Part shown: positions 19,634 to 28,001 of the stretch, piece after piece
How positions within the stretch are numbered: the stretch's first letter is position 1
Layout: each line of letters opens with the position of its first letter
Origin: Streptomyces sp. Tu 3180
GTDB taxonomy: Bacteria; Actinomycetota; Actinomycetes; Streptomycetales; Streptomycetaceae
Direction: 5' to 3'
DNA length: 64,000 nucleotides
Assembly (NCBI RefSeq): GCF_009852415.1
Contig: NZ_WOXS01000002.1
Span: 4,814,001 to 4,878,000 of the forward strand
Translations under genes and position numbers: made by a program
The notes under the pieces: generated by a model
What the model was told of the DNA's origin: nothing
Seen by the model: only the letters and a program-made list of their open reading frames with translations
Database searches by the model: none

Positions 19634-20320
19634 TCACGCGTCCTCCAGCAGGATGTCCGCCAGCGCCTCCGGCGCGGTGACCATGGCGTCGTGGCCCACG
19701 TCCAGTTCGGTGCTCCGCCAGCCGAACTCCTCGGCGAGCCGCGGGAACGGCATGGGGCCGCGGGGCGTGCAGAGCACCGCTCGGCACGGGACGGTGTCGA
19801 CGGCCCCGGACAGCCGGGTGGGATCGGAGAAGGTCCGGCGGGGCTGGGGCGTCAGCCGGGGTGCGAGCCACGCGACCTGGTCCGGTCGTGTCACGCCGGC
19901 CACGGCGGGCGGGGCGGCCGGTACCGCCCCCTCCTCGGTCACCGAGTCGAGCCAGTCCAGCAGGGACCGCGGGGCCCGGTCCTCCAGCGACTCCCCGTCC
20001 CGGCCCGCCCAGGCGTCGACCATGACCAGGCGCGCGACGCGCTCGGGCACCCGGTCGGCCACCTCGCGCACGACGAGGCCGGCGTAGCTGTGCCCGACGA
20101 GTACGACGTCCCGGAGGTCCTCGTACCGCAACAGGCCCAGGACGTCGTCCACGTGGGTCCGCAGGCCGATGGCGGGCGTGAACAGGTGGGCGCGCTCCCC
20201 GAGCCCCGTCAGGGTCGGGGTGAACACCTCGTGGCCGGCGGCGCGGATCCGGGCGGACACGGACCGCCAGCACCAGCCGCCGTGCCAGGCTCCGTGGACG
20301 CACACGTACGTCGTCATCAC
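19634..20320 (-). CDS. Alpha/beta-fold hydrolase (esterase-like)
   Basis: 228-residue alpha/beta hydrolase of the small EstC / hydroxynitrile-lyase-like group. It starts directly with the beta-strand and oxyanion motif YVCVHGAWHGGWCW; the nucleophile is in VGHSYAGLV (about residue 82), and the catalytic His in LDVGHDAMVTAPEALADIL near the C-terminus. GTG 20320 is followed at once by ATG 20317; GGGGGGAG lies just upstream, so either may be used. It lies downstream of the quinone oxidoreductase on the same strand with a gap of about 170 bases. Substrate unknown. Confidence 0.85.
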   Translation of the reverse strand: MMTTYVCVHGAWHGGWCWRSVSARIRAAGHEVFTPTLTGLGERAHLFTPAIGLRTHVDDVLGLLRYEDLRDVVLVGHSYAGLVVREVADRVPERVARLVMVDAWAGRDGESLEDRAPRSLLDWLDSVTEEGAVPAAPPAVAGVTRPDQVAWLAPRLTPQPRRTFSDPTRLSGAVDTVPCRAVLCTPRGPMPFPRLAEEFGWRSTELDVGHDAMVTAPEALADILLEDA

Positions 20321-20491
20321 ACCGCTCCCCCCGCGCGGGGGCGGCAGGGCTCCGCGGCCGCCGCGGTGCCGGCGCGGCCCCCGGCCGCCGCGCGGGGCCG
20401 TGGGACGCCGGCCGGTGGGGTGCGTTCCTCGAGCACGTTCTTCTCCCGACGGGTGCGGTGTCCACGTGGTGCGGGGCCAGGGCCGGTCCGC

Positions 20492-21439
20492 TCAGGCCGG
20501 TCCGGCGACATCGAGCACGATCTTGCCGGTGGTGCGGCCCCGGGCTATCAGGCGGTGCGCCTCCGCGGCCCGGGCCAGGGGGAACTCCTCGTCGACGTGC
20601 ACGTCGAGCCGCCCCTGCCGGACGAGGCCGGTGAGCGCCTCGAGGCCCGCCGCGTCGGGGTCGACGAGGTACCCGCGGGCGCGCACCCCGAGTTCGGCGG
20701 CGCGCTCGTACAGGCCGGGGGTCCAGGCGGCCTGCCCGCTGACGAGGATCCCGCCCGGCCGCAGGCACGCGAGGGCCTCGAGCCCGGGCCGGCCGCCGAA
20801 CATCTGGATGACGACGTCCACGTCCCGCACCGCGGCGGACACGTCCGTGGTGGTGTAGTCGACCGTCTCGTCGGCGCCCAGGCCGGCCAGGAACGCGTGC
20901 TTGGCCGCGCGGGCGGTGCCGATGACGTGGGCGCCGAGGGCCTTGGCGATCTGGACGGCCAGGTGGCCCACGCCGCCCGCCGCTCCCGCGACGAGGACCC
21001 GCTGCCCCGGTTGGACGTGGGCCACCTCGGTGAGCATCTGCCACGCCGTCAGTCCGGCCAGGGGCAGCGCGGCGGCCTCGGTGAAGCTCAGCTCGTCCGG
21101 CATGCGGGCGAAGTGGCGGGCCGGCGCGGTGACGTACTCGGCGTAGGCGCCGGCCGCCCGCGGGAACCAGGGCATCCCCAGCACACGGTCGCCGGCCTGG
21201 AAGCGGGTCGTCCCGTAGCCGACCTCCTCCACCACTCCGGCGACGTCCCAGCCGTTGACGAACGGCAGGTCCAGGACGCGGTTGTAGGCGACGCCCCGGC
21301 GCGTGTGGACGTCCACCGGGTTGACCCCGGCCGCGACCACCTTGACCAGCACCTCGCCGAACACCGGCGCGGGCGTTTCCGTCTCGACCAGCTCCATGGT
21401 CTCGGTGCCGCCCCACTCGGTCTGCCGTATCGCGCGCAT
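20492..21439 (-). CDS. NADP-dependent quinone oxidoreductase (zinc-free MDR family)
   Basis: 315-residue medium-chain reductase/dehydrogenase. The N-terminal GroES-like domain has EVLVKVVAAGVNPVDVHTRRG; the Rossmann motif is VAGAAGGVGHLAVQIAKALGA (about residues 150-170). Cysteine ligands for a structural zinc are absent, so it belongs with the zeta-crystallin / Qor-like enzymes that reduce quinones or enones with NADPH. ATG 21439 has GGAGGGG upstream. A TetR-type palindrome lies 46-72 bases ahead of the start, and the TetR gene is immediately upstream, so the two very likely form a regulated pair. Confidence 0.88.
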   Translation of the reverse strand: MRAIRQTEWGGTETMELVETETPAPVFGEVLVKVVAAGVNPVDVHTRRGVAYNRVLDLPFVNGWDVAGVVEEVGYGTTRFQAGDRVLGMPWFPRAAGAYAEYVTAPARHFARMPDELSFTEAAALPLAGLTAWQMLTEVAHVQPGQRVLVAGAAGGVGHLAVQIAKALGAHVIGTARAAKHAFLAGLGADETVDYTTTDVSAAVRDVDVVIQMFGGRPGLEALACLRPGGILVSGQAAWTPGLYERAAELGVRARGYLVDPDAAGLEALTGLVRQGRLDVHVDEEFPLARAAEAHRLIARGRTTGKIVLDVAGPA

Positions 21440-21484
21440 GCTCGACCCCTCCGCCCCTCTGCGCCCGGGCTTCCCTGCTCCGAA

Positions 21485-21511
21485 TTTACATACCGACAGT
21501 ATGTATGTAAA
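21485..21511. promoter_or_regulatory. Probable TetR operator upstream of the quinone oxidoreductase
   Basis: Arms TTTACATAC (21485-21493) and GTATGTAAA (21503-21511) form a perfect 9-bp inverted repeat around 9 bases; a tighter repeat ACATAC-N5-GTATGT (21488-21504) lies within it. The AT-rich block stands out in this G+C-rich DNA and sits between the TetR stop and the oxidoreductase start. A half-site ACATAC also occurs at 22218-22223, next to the TetR start, which may mean autoregulation. Confidence 0.75.
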
Positions 21512-21550
21512 TAGTCGGGCGGAGGGTGGCGAGGTCCGTACGGGGAGCGG

Positions 21551-22225
21551 CTAGTCCTGGTGCGCGCAGCCCGGCGCGGAGCGGCCGGCCGCTCCGGCGA
21601 GCAGCAGACCCAGCTGCGTCAGCGTGTCCCGCAGCGCGGTGTCCTGGTCCTCCGCGCGCGCGATGTCCAGGGCGCTCTCGCAGATCGCCCCGTACAGCAG
21701 CGAGGTGAGCGGGGCCAGCGGGCGGGCGGGGATGCAGCCCGCCTCGACGGCGATGGCCAGCCCGCTCCGCATCTGCTCCCTGCAGCCGGCCTGGACGTCC
21801 CGCATGGCGTTCCAGTCGAGCGCACCCGGCGCCTCGACCAGGGTGATCCGGCGCGTGGCGGGCTCGAGGGACGCCTCGAGGAGGGCCTCGCACCCCGCGA
21901 ACATCCCGTCCCACGGGTCCCGCCGCGTCCGGAACGCCCGCCGGACGACGGCGGCCAGCTCCTTCTGCTCCACCGTGTAGACCTCGCGGAAGATCTGCTC
22001 CTTGTTGCTGAAGTGGTGGTAGAACGCGCCTCGCGTCACTCCGGCCCGGTCGCAGATCGCGCCCAGCGAGGTGGCCGCGAACCCGTGCTCGACGAAGAGC
22101 TCACGAGCCGCCGAGATGAGGGCGTCCGTGGTCGCCCTCGTGCGTTCCTGCTGGCTCCGCCGTGAGCCCGCCCTGGTGGCCACTTCCTCGTCCCCTCTCG
22201 GTCCGCGCGGCACGGAAACATACAT
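21551..22225 (-). CDS. TetR-family transcriptional regulator
   Basis: 224-residue repressor. The N-terminal DNA-binding domain has the typical helix-turn-helix TSLGAICDRAGVTRGAFYHHFSNKEQIF (about residues 50-77), followed by a variable ligand-binding domain that resembles the TetR_C group seen beside efflux and oxidoreductase genes. I chose ATG 22225 (GGAG ten bases upstream); the longer open frame to 22438 lacks family similarity. It is upstream of the quinone oxidoreductase on the same strand and probably controls it through the palindrome at 21485. Confidence 0.9.
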   Translation of the reverse strand: MYVSVPRGPRGDEEVATRAGSRRSQQERTRATTDALISAARELFVEHGFAATSLGAICDRAGVTRGAFYHHFSNKEQIFREVYTVEQKELAAVVRRAFRTRRDPWDGMFAGCEALLEASLEPATRRITLVEAPGALDWNAMRDVQAGCREQMRSGLAIAVEAGCIPARPLAPLTSLLYGAICESALDIARAEDQDTALRDTLTQLGLLLAGAAGRSAPGCAHQD

Positions 22226-22475
22226 GGTGCGCACACTCCGGCCGGCGGCGCACGGGAGCCGGGCGGCCGGGACGCCCGCGAGGGGGTGGTCGTGCGCCGC
22301 GGCCCGCTCGGCGGCGGACGCGGCCGGCGCGACGCCGCCCGCAGCGCCGCGCGTTCCGCCGGCGGGCGGATGCCGGTCCGTGCGGTCTCCCGCGGCACCG
22401 CCCCGCGTCCGGGCGCGGGAATCCCGCCCGCGGGTCACCCGCTCACCCCGCGGACGGAGAACGGCCGGCCCGGTG

Positions 22476-23732
22476 TCACCCCCGCGACGCCGGACCGCGC
22501 CCTGCGTGCGGTTCCCGCTCGACCCCGGGGACCACCCGTCCCGTGACCTCGCCGAGGCCCACGCGGGCGCCGTCCGGGCCCGGGGCCCAGGCCGTCAGGG
22601 TCACGACGTCGCCGTCCTCCAGGAACGTCCGCTTGCCGTCGGGGAGTTCGAGGGGGTCGCGGCCGTTCCAGGTCAGTTCGAGGAGTGAGCCGCGCTCCCG
22701 CTCGGCGGGACCGCTCACCGTGCCGGAGCCGTACAGGTCGCCGGTGCGCAGCGAGGCGCCGTTGACGGTCATGTGGGCGAGCTGCTGGGCGGCCGTCCAG
22801 TACATGGTGGAGAAGGGGGGCTCGGAGACGACGTGGCCGTTGACCGCGACGGAGATCCGCAGGTCGTAGCCGCCGGGCTCCTCGTCCGCGTCGTCCAGGT
22901 AGGGCAGCAGCTCGTGGGTGCGCTCCGGCGGCGCCACGCGGGCCTCCTCCAGGGCGTCCAGCGGGGTGATCCAGGCCGACACCGAGGTGGCGAAGGACTT
23001 GCCGAGGAACGGGCCGAGGGGGACGTACTCCCAGGCCTGGACGTCGCGCGCGGACCAGTCGTTGAGGAGGCAGAGGCCGAAGACGTGGTCGCGGAAGCCG
23101 CCGAGCGGCACCGGCCGGCCCAGCTCGGACGGCACGCCGACGACGAAGCCGACCTCGGCCTCGATGTCCAGCCGGACGGACGGGCCGAAGACCGGTGCGG
23201 GGTCGGTGGGCGCCTTGCGCTGCCCCGAGGGGCGCACGACGTCGGTGCCGGACACCACGACCGTGCCGGAGCGGCCGTGGTAACCGATCGGCAGGTGCTT
23301 CCAGTTGGGGGTCAGGGAGTCGGGCGCGTCGGGGCGGAACATCCGGCCGACGTTCCGGGCGTGGTTCTCGGAGGCGTAGAAGTCGACGTAGTCCGCGACC
23401 TCGAAGGGGAGGTGCAGGGTCACCTCGGACAGCGGGTGGAACAAGGGCTCGACGGTCTCCCGGTGCGCCGGGACGGTCACCCACGCCGTGAGCGCCCGCC
23501 GCACGTCCGACCAGGCCGTGCGGCCCGCCGCCAGCAGCGGGTTCAGGGTCGGGCGGGCGAGCAGGGAGGCGTAGGGGGAGCCGAGGGCGTGGGCCGCCGC
23601 ACCGGCGTCGAGGACGTGGTCGCCGAGCCGGACACCCACGGTCCGCTCCGACGAGCCGGGGGGCGAGAACACGCCGTACGGCAGGTTGTGCGGGCCGAAG
23701 GGGTCGCCCTCGGGGACATCGAAGGGGGGCAT
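22476..23732 (-). CDS. fahA: Fumarylacetoacetase
   Basis: 418-residue enzyme that cleaves fumarylacetoacetate to fumarate and acetoacetate, the last step of tyrosine/homogentisate catabolism. The N-terminal domain opens with FGPHNLPYGVFSPP. The FAH domain shows DFYASENHARNVGRMFRP, metal-ligand region DIEAEVGFVVG, and LLNDWSARDVQAWEYVPLGPFLGKSFATSVSAWITPL. Length fits the eukaryote-like FAH family. ATG 23732 has GAGAGG upstream. No other tyrosine-degradation gene is nearby. Confidence 0.95.
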   Translation of the reverse strand: MPPFDVPEGDPFGPHNLPYGVFSPPGSSERTVGVRLGDHVLDAGAAAHALGSPYASLLARPTLNPLLAAGRTAWSDVRRALTAWVTVPAHRETVEPLFHPLSEVTLHLPFEVADYVDFYASENHARNVGRMFRPDAPDSLTPNWKHLPIGYHGRSGTVVVSGTDVVRPSGQRKAPTDPAPVFGPSVRLDIEAEVGFVVGVPSELGRPVPLGGFRDHVFGLCLLNDWSARDVQAWEYVPLGPFLGKSFATSVSAWITPLDALEEARVAPPERTHELLPYLDDADEEPGGYDLRISVAVNGHVVSEPPFSTMYWTAAQQLAHMTVNGASLRTGDLYGSGTVSGPAERERGSLLELTWNGRDPLELPDGKRTFLEDGDVVTLTAWAPGPDGARVGLGEVTGRVVPGVEREPHAGRGPASRG

Positions 23733-23938
23733 CGGGTGCTGCCTCTCTTTCGTGTGCGCAGGTGCTCCACGTGTCCGTGGCCGTGCCACACGTTACGGGT
23801 GACACGGCGGTCTTGGGCAGAGGCGGCGTGGTGGTCCGGGGGCGGAAGGGGCCGGTGGGCGGGGCGCACGACGCCGGGAGGGTCCGTGCGCGGCTTCCTC
23901 CCGCGTACCGGAAGTCATCCACAGGACCCGAGGCAATC

Positions 23939-23968
23939 TTGACGGAGTGGTGCGAACGGGGCGACTCT
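23939..23968 (+). promoter_or_regulatory. Candidate promoter for the polysaccharide aminotransferase gene
   Basis: TTGACG (23939-23944) and GACTCT (23963-23968) are spaced by 18 bases, close to the Streptomyces vegetative consensus. It would give a leader of about 50 bases before ATG 24028. It lies in the 295-base divergent gap between fahA and the polysaccharide locus. Inference from base pattern only. Confidence 0.45.
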
Positions 23969-24027
23969 GGGCGGGTGCCGGAAGGCCTCGGGGAGGGGGC
24001 GTTCCCGATGGCACACAGGGGGGACGG

Positions 24028-25374
24028 ATGGCCATGGGGGAGGCCGGTCCGGGTCCGGTGCGCTCCGGCTCGCAGCCGAGAAGGCTGGAGGAGACGATGC
24101 GCGGCCGGCTCGGCCGGGAATGCGTGTACGTGCCGTCGTGCAGGCTCGGGTTGTTCGTGGCGCTGCGCCACTGGTGCCCTCCGGGCGGCCGGGTGTTGAT
24201 GTCGCCGGTCAACGACGACGTCATCTTCTTCGTCGTGCTGGCCGCGGGGCTGCGTCCGGTGCAGGCGCCGCTGAACCCGCTCGACGCGTCCATCGACGTC
24301 GGCGCCGTGCCCGACGACGTGTGGGGATCGCTCTGCGCCGTGCTGACGACGAACCTGTACGGCAACCCGGACCCGGCGCCGGAACTGCGGGCGCGCTGCG
24401 ACGCGTCGGGCATCCCGTTGCTGGAGGACGCGGCGCACGCCATCGGCAGCGAGGTCGGCGGCCGGCCGGTCGGGGCCTGGGGCGACGCATCCGTCTTCAG
24501 CCTTTCCAAGCACGCCGGCGCGCAGGCGGGGGGCATCCTGTCGGTCGCCGACCCGGACCTGCGCGCGGCGCTGCGGGAGGCCTGCGACCAGCTCCTCACC
24601 CCGCGCCGGGCGGCTTCCGAACTCGCCTACGCCGTACGGCCGTACGCCGAGGCCGCCGTGCGGGGGCTGGGACTGCGGCGGGCCGCCCGGGCCGCGATGC
24701 GGCTGCTGGGGCTCGCGGAGCGCGACGGGATCAGGATGCCGTTGCGCCCGGACGCGCTGTCCCGCGCCGCCGGCCCGGCCCCGGACCTGGCCGCGCACGA
24801 TCCCTGGGTCCGCGTCGACATGCACACCTACCGCCTGGAGTCCGGCCCGTTGCGGCTGCGGCGGATCCGGCGCCGGCTCGGGCGGCTGGACGAGGTGCTG
24901 GAGGCGTACCGGGAGGGCACCGAGCTGCTGCTGGCGACGCGGTGGGCCCGGCCGCGTGACGGGAGCGGGGCGCAGCCGTTGTTCCGGGTGCCGCTGCTCG
25001 TGGCGGACCGGGACGCGGCGATCGCGGCACTGGCCCGGCGCGGGATCGTCGTGGGCTACCTCTACGACCCGCCCCTCGACGACTACGCGGGGGAGGCCTT
25101 CACGGACCTGTCGCCCGCTCCCGGGGCCGCGCGCTGGTTCGCGCGGCACGCGCTGCCGGTGGATCCGCTGCGGGCACGGGAGGCCGTCGACGTGCTGGAG
25201 CGGTCCGGGGCGCGGCCGGCCGAGCCGCCGAAGGCCCTGACGCGGCGGAGCGCCCCGCCGCCGGACCGGGCGCGGGACCCGGCACCGGGCGGGGGGAGCG
25301 GTCCGGCACCGGGCGGGAGGAGCGGTCCGGCGCGACCGGGGACGGCGAAGGAGCGGGGAACGTCTCGTGGCTGA
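24028..25374 (+). CDS. DegT/DnrJ/EryC1/StrS-like PLP aminotransferase
   Basis: 448-residue PLP-dependent fold-type I enzyme of the sugar-aminotransferase group. VEDAAHAIGSE-type motif (seen as LLEDAAHAIGSEVGG, about residue 133) and the probable PLP lysine in VFSLSKHAGAQAGG (about residue 160) match the family, although the motif after the lysine is less canonical than the usual TTGEGG. The C-terminal 50 residues are a Gly/Pro/Arg-rich tail with a short DNA repeat. ATG 24028 has GGGGGG upstream. It overlaps the flippase by 8 bases, which suggests it makes or modifies an amino sugar for the exported glycan. Confidence 0.75.
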   Translation: MAMGEAGPGPVRSGSQPRRLEETMRGRLGRECVYVPSCRLGLFVALRHWCPPGGRVLMSPVNDDVIFFVVLAAGLRPVQAPLNPLDASIDVGAVPDDVWGSLCAVLTTNLYGNPDPAPELRARCDASGIPLLEDAAHAIGSEVGGRPVGAWGDASVFSLSKHAGAQAGGILSVADPDLRAALREACDQLLTPRRAASELAYAVRPYAEAAVRGLGLRRAARAAMRLLGLAERDGIRMPLRPDALSRAAGPAPDLAAHDPWVRVDMHTYRLESGPLRLRRIRRRLGRLDEVLEAYREGTELLLATRWARPRDGSGAQPLFRVPLLVADRDAAIAALARRGIVVGYLYDPPLDDYAGEAFTDLSPAPGAARWFARHALPVDPLRAREAVDVLERSGARPAEPPKALTRRSAPPPDRARDPAPGGGSGPAPGGRSGPARPGTAKERGTSRG

Positions 25375-27820
25375 GATCCAGGTGCACGAGCCCGCCGCGG
25401 CGCACGCCGACGGCGGTCTCCCGCCCGCCGGGAACAAGGCCGGTTCCGACTCCCTGTTCAAGAACGCCTACTTCCTGATGCTCAGCACGGGCGTGTCCGC
25501 CGTCCTCGGTCTGGGGTTCTGGCTCGTGGCCGCCCGCTACTACTCGGAGGAGGCCGTCGGGCAGGGCTCCGCGGCGATCGCCGCGATGCGGCTGCTCGCC
25601 AGCATCACGGCGACCACGATGATCGGCGCCGTGGTCCGCTTCGTACCGCGCGCGGGCCGCGAGACGGGACGCCTGGTGTGGGGCGTGTACGGGGCGAGTT
25701 CGCTGGTCGTCGCCCTGGCCGCGGGCGTCTTCCTGCTCACGCTCGACCGGTGGGGCGCGTCGTACGCCCCCCTCGGCGCCCCGGCGGCGGGGGCGGTGTT
25801 CGTCGCCGCGTGTGTGGCGTGGGCGCTGCTCACGCTGCAGGACGGGGTGCTGACGGGGCTGCGCAAGGCCGAGTGGGTGCCGGCCGGCAACGCCGTGTTC
25901 TCGGTCGGGAAGCTGGTCCTGCTGGCCGCCTTCGCGAGCGCGCTGCCGGTGCTGGGCATCTTCGTGTCGTGGGCGGTGGCGATCGCGTTCTCCACGCTGC
26001 CGCTCGGCTGGCTGATCTTCCGCAGGCTCATCCCGCGCCAGGCCGCCGCCGACCGCGACCTGGAACCGCCCGCGCTGCGGGAGATGGGGCGGTTCCTGGC
26101 CGGCGACTCGCTCGGCGCGCTGTTCAGCCTGGCGATGATCAACCTGCTGCCGGTGATGGTCGCGGTCAGCTTCAGCGCCGCGGAGAACGGCTACTTCTAC
26201 GTGGCGTACACCGTCGGCGGCACCATGGAGTTCATGGCCATCAACATGGCCTCGTCGCTCACCGCCCACGCCTCGCACGACCCGCGCCAGCTCGCGGACG
26301 GGGTGCGCGGGGCGCTGCGCCGGATGACGCTGCTGCTGGTGCCGGTGGTGCTGGTGCTGGTCGTCTTCGCACCGCAGATCCTCACCCCCTTCAGCCCGGA
26401 CTACGCCGAGCACGGCTCCACCGTGCTGCGGCTGCTCGCGCTCGGGGCACTGCCCAGGGTCGTGGTGGAGCTGTACATCGGGGTGCTGCGGGTCCAGGGC
26501 CGCACCGGTGTGCTCGCCGTGCTCCAGGGGGCCATGTGCGTGCTGGTGCTGGGCAGCGCGGCCGTGCTGTTCACCCCGGCCGGGATCGCGGGCGCCGGGT
26601 GGGCGGTGCTGGTCAGCATGACGCTGATCGCGGCCGTCTCGGTGTTCGGGCTGCGCTCGGCGCTGCGCCACGACGACGCCCCGCCCGCCGACCGGACCGT
26701 CACCCCGCCCTACGGCACCCGCTGGGCGAGGCTGAACGCCACCGCCGGGTACGGCACGAGCTGGGCGCGCCGGGCGGCCCACGAGCGCGAGGGCCCCGGG
26801 GAGGACGGCGAGGACGGCGAGGACACGGCCACGCTGTTCATCGGCCGCCCCGGCTACGAACGGGAGTCCCTCCAGGCGGACACGCTGGCGTTCATCGTGC
26901 GGCCGCACGCGCCGGACGCGCGGGAGGACGGGGCCGGAGGGACGGGGCCGGCCGAGCGGGAGGGCGAGCGGGAGGAGCCGGTCCCGGGGGAGACCGCGGC
27001 CCCGTGGGGGACACCGGGCGAGGCCGGGGAGCCGGTCGTGCGGGAGGAGCCGCACGCCCGGCGGGAGGCGGACCGGCCGTCCCGGAATGTCGTTCCGCAC
27101 CCCGTCCGGCCCGCCGGCGTCTCGTCGTGGGCCGCCGGACCGTCCCCCGCCGGCCCGGCACCGCCCGACGAGGATCCCGACCGCCGTCTCAGGGGTGTCC
27201 TCTGGGCCCTGCTCGGCCTCGCGACCCTCGTCTTCTGGGCGTCGACGCACGGGCTCCCCTGGTCCGGGGGGTCCGGCGGTACCGCGCTCACCGGGCGTCA
27301 GCTGCTGGACGGGCTGCCGCTGCCCGCGCGCGCCGCAGGAGGGCTGCTGCTCCTCGTCTTCGTCGCCTCGGTGACGTTGTGCGGACGACCGCACCCCTGG
27401 CTCTCCGGCACCGCCCTGGGGTCCGCCCTCGTCGCCCTGCACGCCGGGCCCGCCGCCCTCGGGTGGGAACCCGGTCCGGTGGACGGGGCGTTGTACTCCG
27501 CGGCGGCCGGGTTCCTCACGGAGGCGCTCGGACTCGACGGGCCCGACCCGCTGCTGCGGTGGGCGCCTGCGGTCCTCCAGCTGCTGTGTCTGGTCCCGCT
27601 GGGCCTGCTGCTCGCCCGCGTGGGCGGGCGGCCGACGTGGCCGTGGCGCTGGGGGGTCCTGTATCTCGTGGCGGTGGGCGGCTGGGTGTGGCGGCAGGAG
27701 CTCGCCCCGGTCGCGCCGCCGCTGTTCGCCGGGCTCGTCGGGCTCGTCCTGCTCGGCCACGCCTCGTCGGCGCTGAGGCGCGCGCACCGCGGACGACGCG
27801 ACGGCCCGTCCGGCCACTGA
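25367..27820 (+). CDS. Wzx-like polysaccharide flippase with extra C-terminal membrane domain
   Basis: 817-residue membrane protein, much longer than ordinary flippases (about 420-500). Residues 30-440 form a 12- to 14-helix MATE/MOP flippase domain starting SLFKNAYFLMLSTGVSAVLGLGFWLVAARYYS. Residues 440-605 are a charged, Pro/Glu/Gly-rich cytoplasmic linker. Residues 605-800 contain about six more helices (LRGVLWALLGLATLVFWAS onward) of unknown family. GTG 25367 overlaps the aminotransferase stop and has GGAG upstream. Probably exports lipid-linked glycan across the membrane; the fused part may recruit a partner. Confidence 0.82.
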   Translation: MAEIQVHEPAAAHADGGLPPAGNKAGSDSLFKNAYFLMLSTGVSAVLGLGFWLVAARYYSEEAVGQGSAAIAAMRLLASITATTMIGAVVRFVPRAGRETGRLVWGVYGASSLVVALAAGVFLLTLDRWGASYAPLGAPAAGAVFVAACVAWALLTLQDGVLTGLRKAEWVPAGNAVFSVGKLVLLAAFASALPVLGIFVSWAVAIAFSTLPLGWLIFRRLIPRQAAADRDLEPPALREMGRFLAGDSLGALFSLAMINLLPVMVAVSFSAAENGYFYVAYTVGGTMEFMAINMASSLTAHASHDPRQLADGVRGALRRMTLLLVPVVLVLVVFAPQILTPFSPDYAEHGSTVLRLLALGALPRVVVELYIGVLRVQGRTGVLAVLQGAMCVLVLGSAAVLFTPAGIAGAGWAVLVSMTLIAAVSVFGLRSALRHDDAPPADRTVTPPYGTRWARLNATAGYGTSWARRAAHEREGPGEDGEDGEDTATLFIGRPGYERESLQADTLAFIVRPHAPDAREDGAGGTGPAEREGEREEPVPGETAAPWGTPGEAGEPVVREEPHARREADRPSRNVVPHPVRPAGVSSWAAGPSPAGPAPPDEDPDRRLRGVLWALLGLATLVFWASTHGLPWSGGSGGTALTGRQLLDGLPLPARAAGGLLLLVFVASVTLCGRPHPWLSGTALGSALVALHAGPAALGWEPGPVDGALYSAAAGFLTEALGLDGPDPLLRWAPAVLQLLCLVPLGLLLARVGGRPTWPWRWGVLYLVAVGGWVWRQELAPVAPPLFAGLVGLVLLGHASSALRRAHRGRRDGPSGH

Positions 27821-27858
27821 CCGGCCCGGAACCGGGCCACCGGAGGAAATCGTCGGCC

Positions 27859-27893
27859 GCACGGCCCGGCCGTCCGGGACAACCGGGCCGTGC
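27859..27893. terminator. Bidirectional hairpin terminator between convergent genes
   Basis: GCACGGCCCGG (27859-27869) pairs perfectly with CCGGGCCGTGC (27883-27893) around a 13-base loop. It lies 39 bases after the flippase and about 110 bases past the end of the leftward GH26-like gene, so it can serve both transcripts. Confidence 0.7.
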
Positions 27894-28001
27894 GACCCGG
27901 CCGGAGGAGCCGGGCGGGCCGCGGGGCGTCCCCCGGTCCCCCGGGTGCTCCGCGGGACGCCCCCGGGCCGGAAGCCGTACCGGGGCGGGGACCGGGCGCC
28001 G

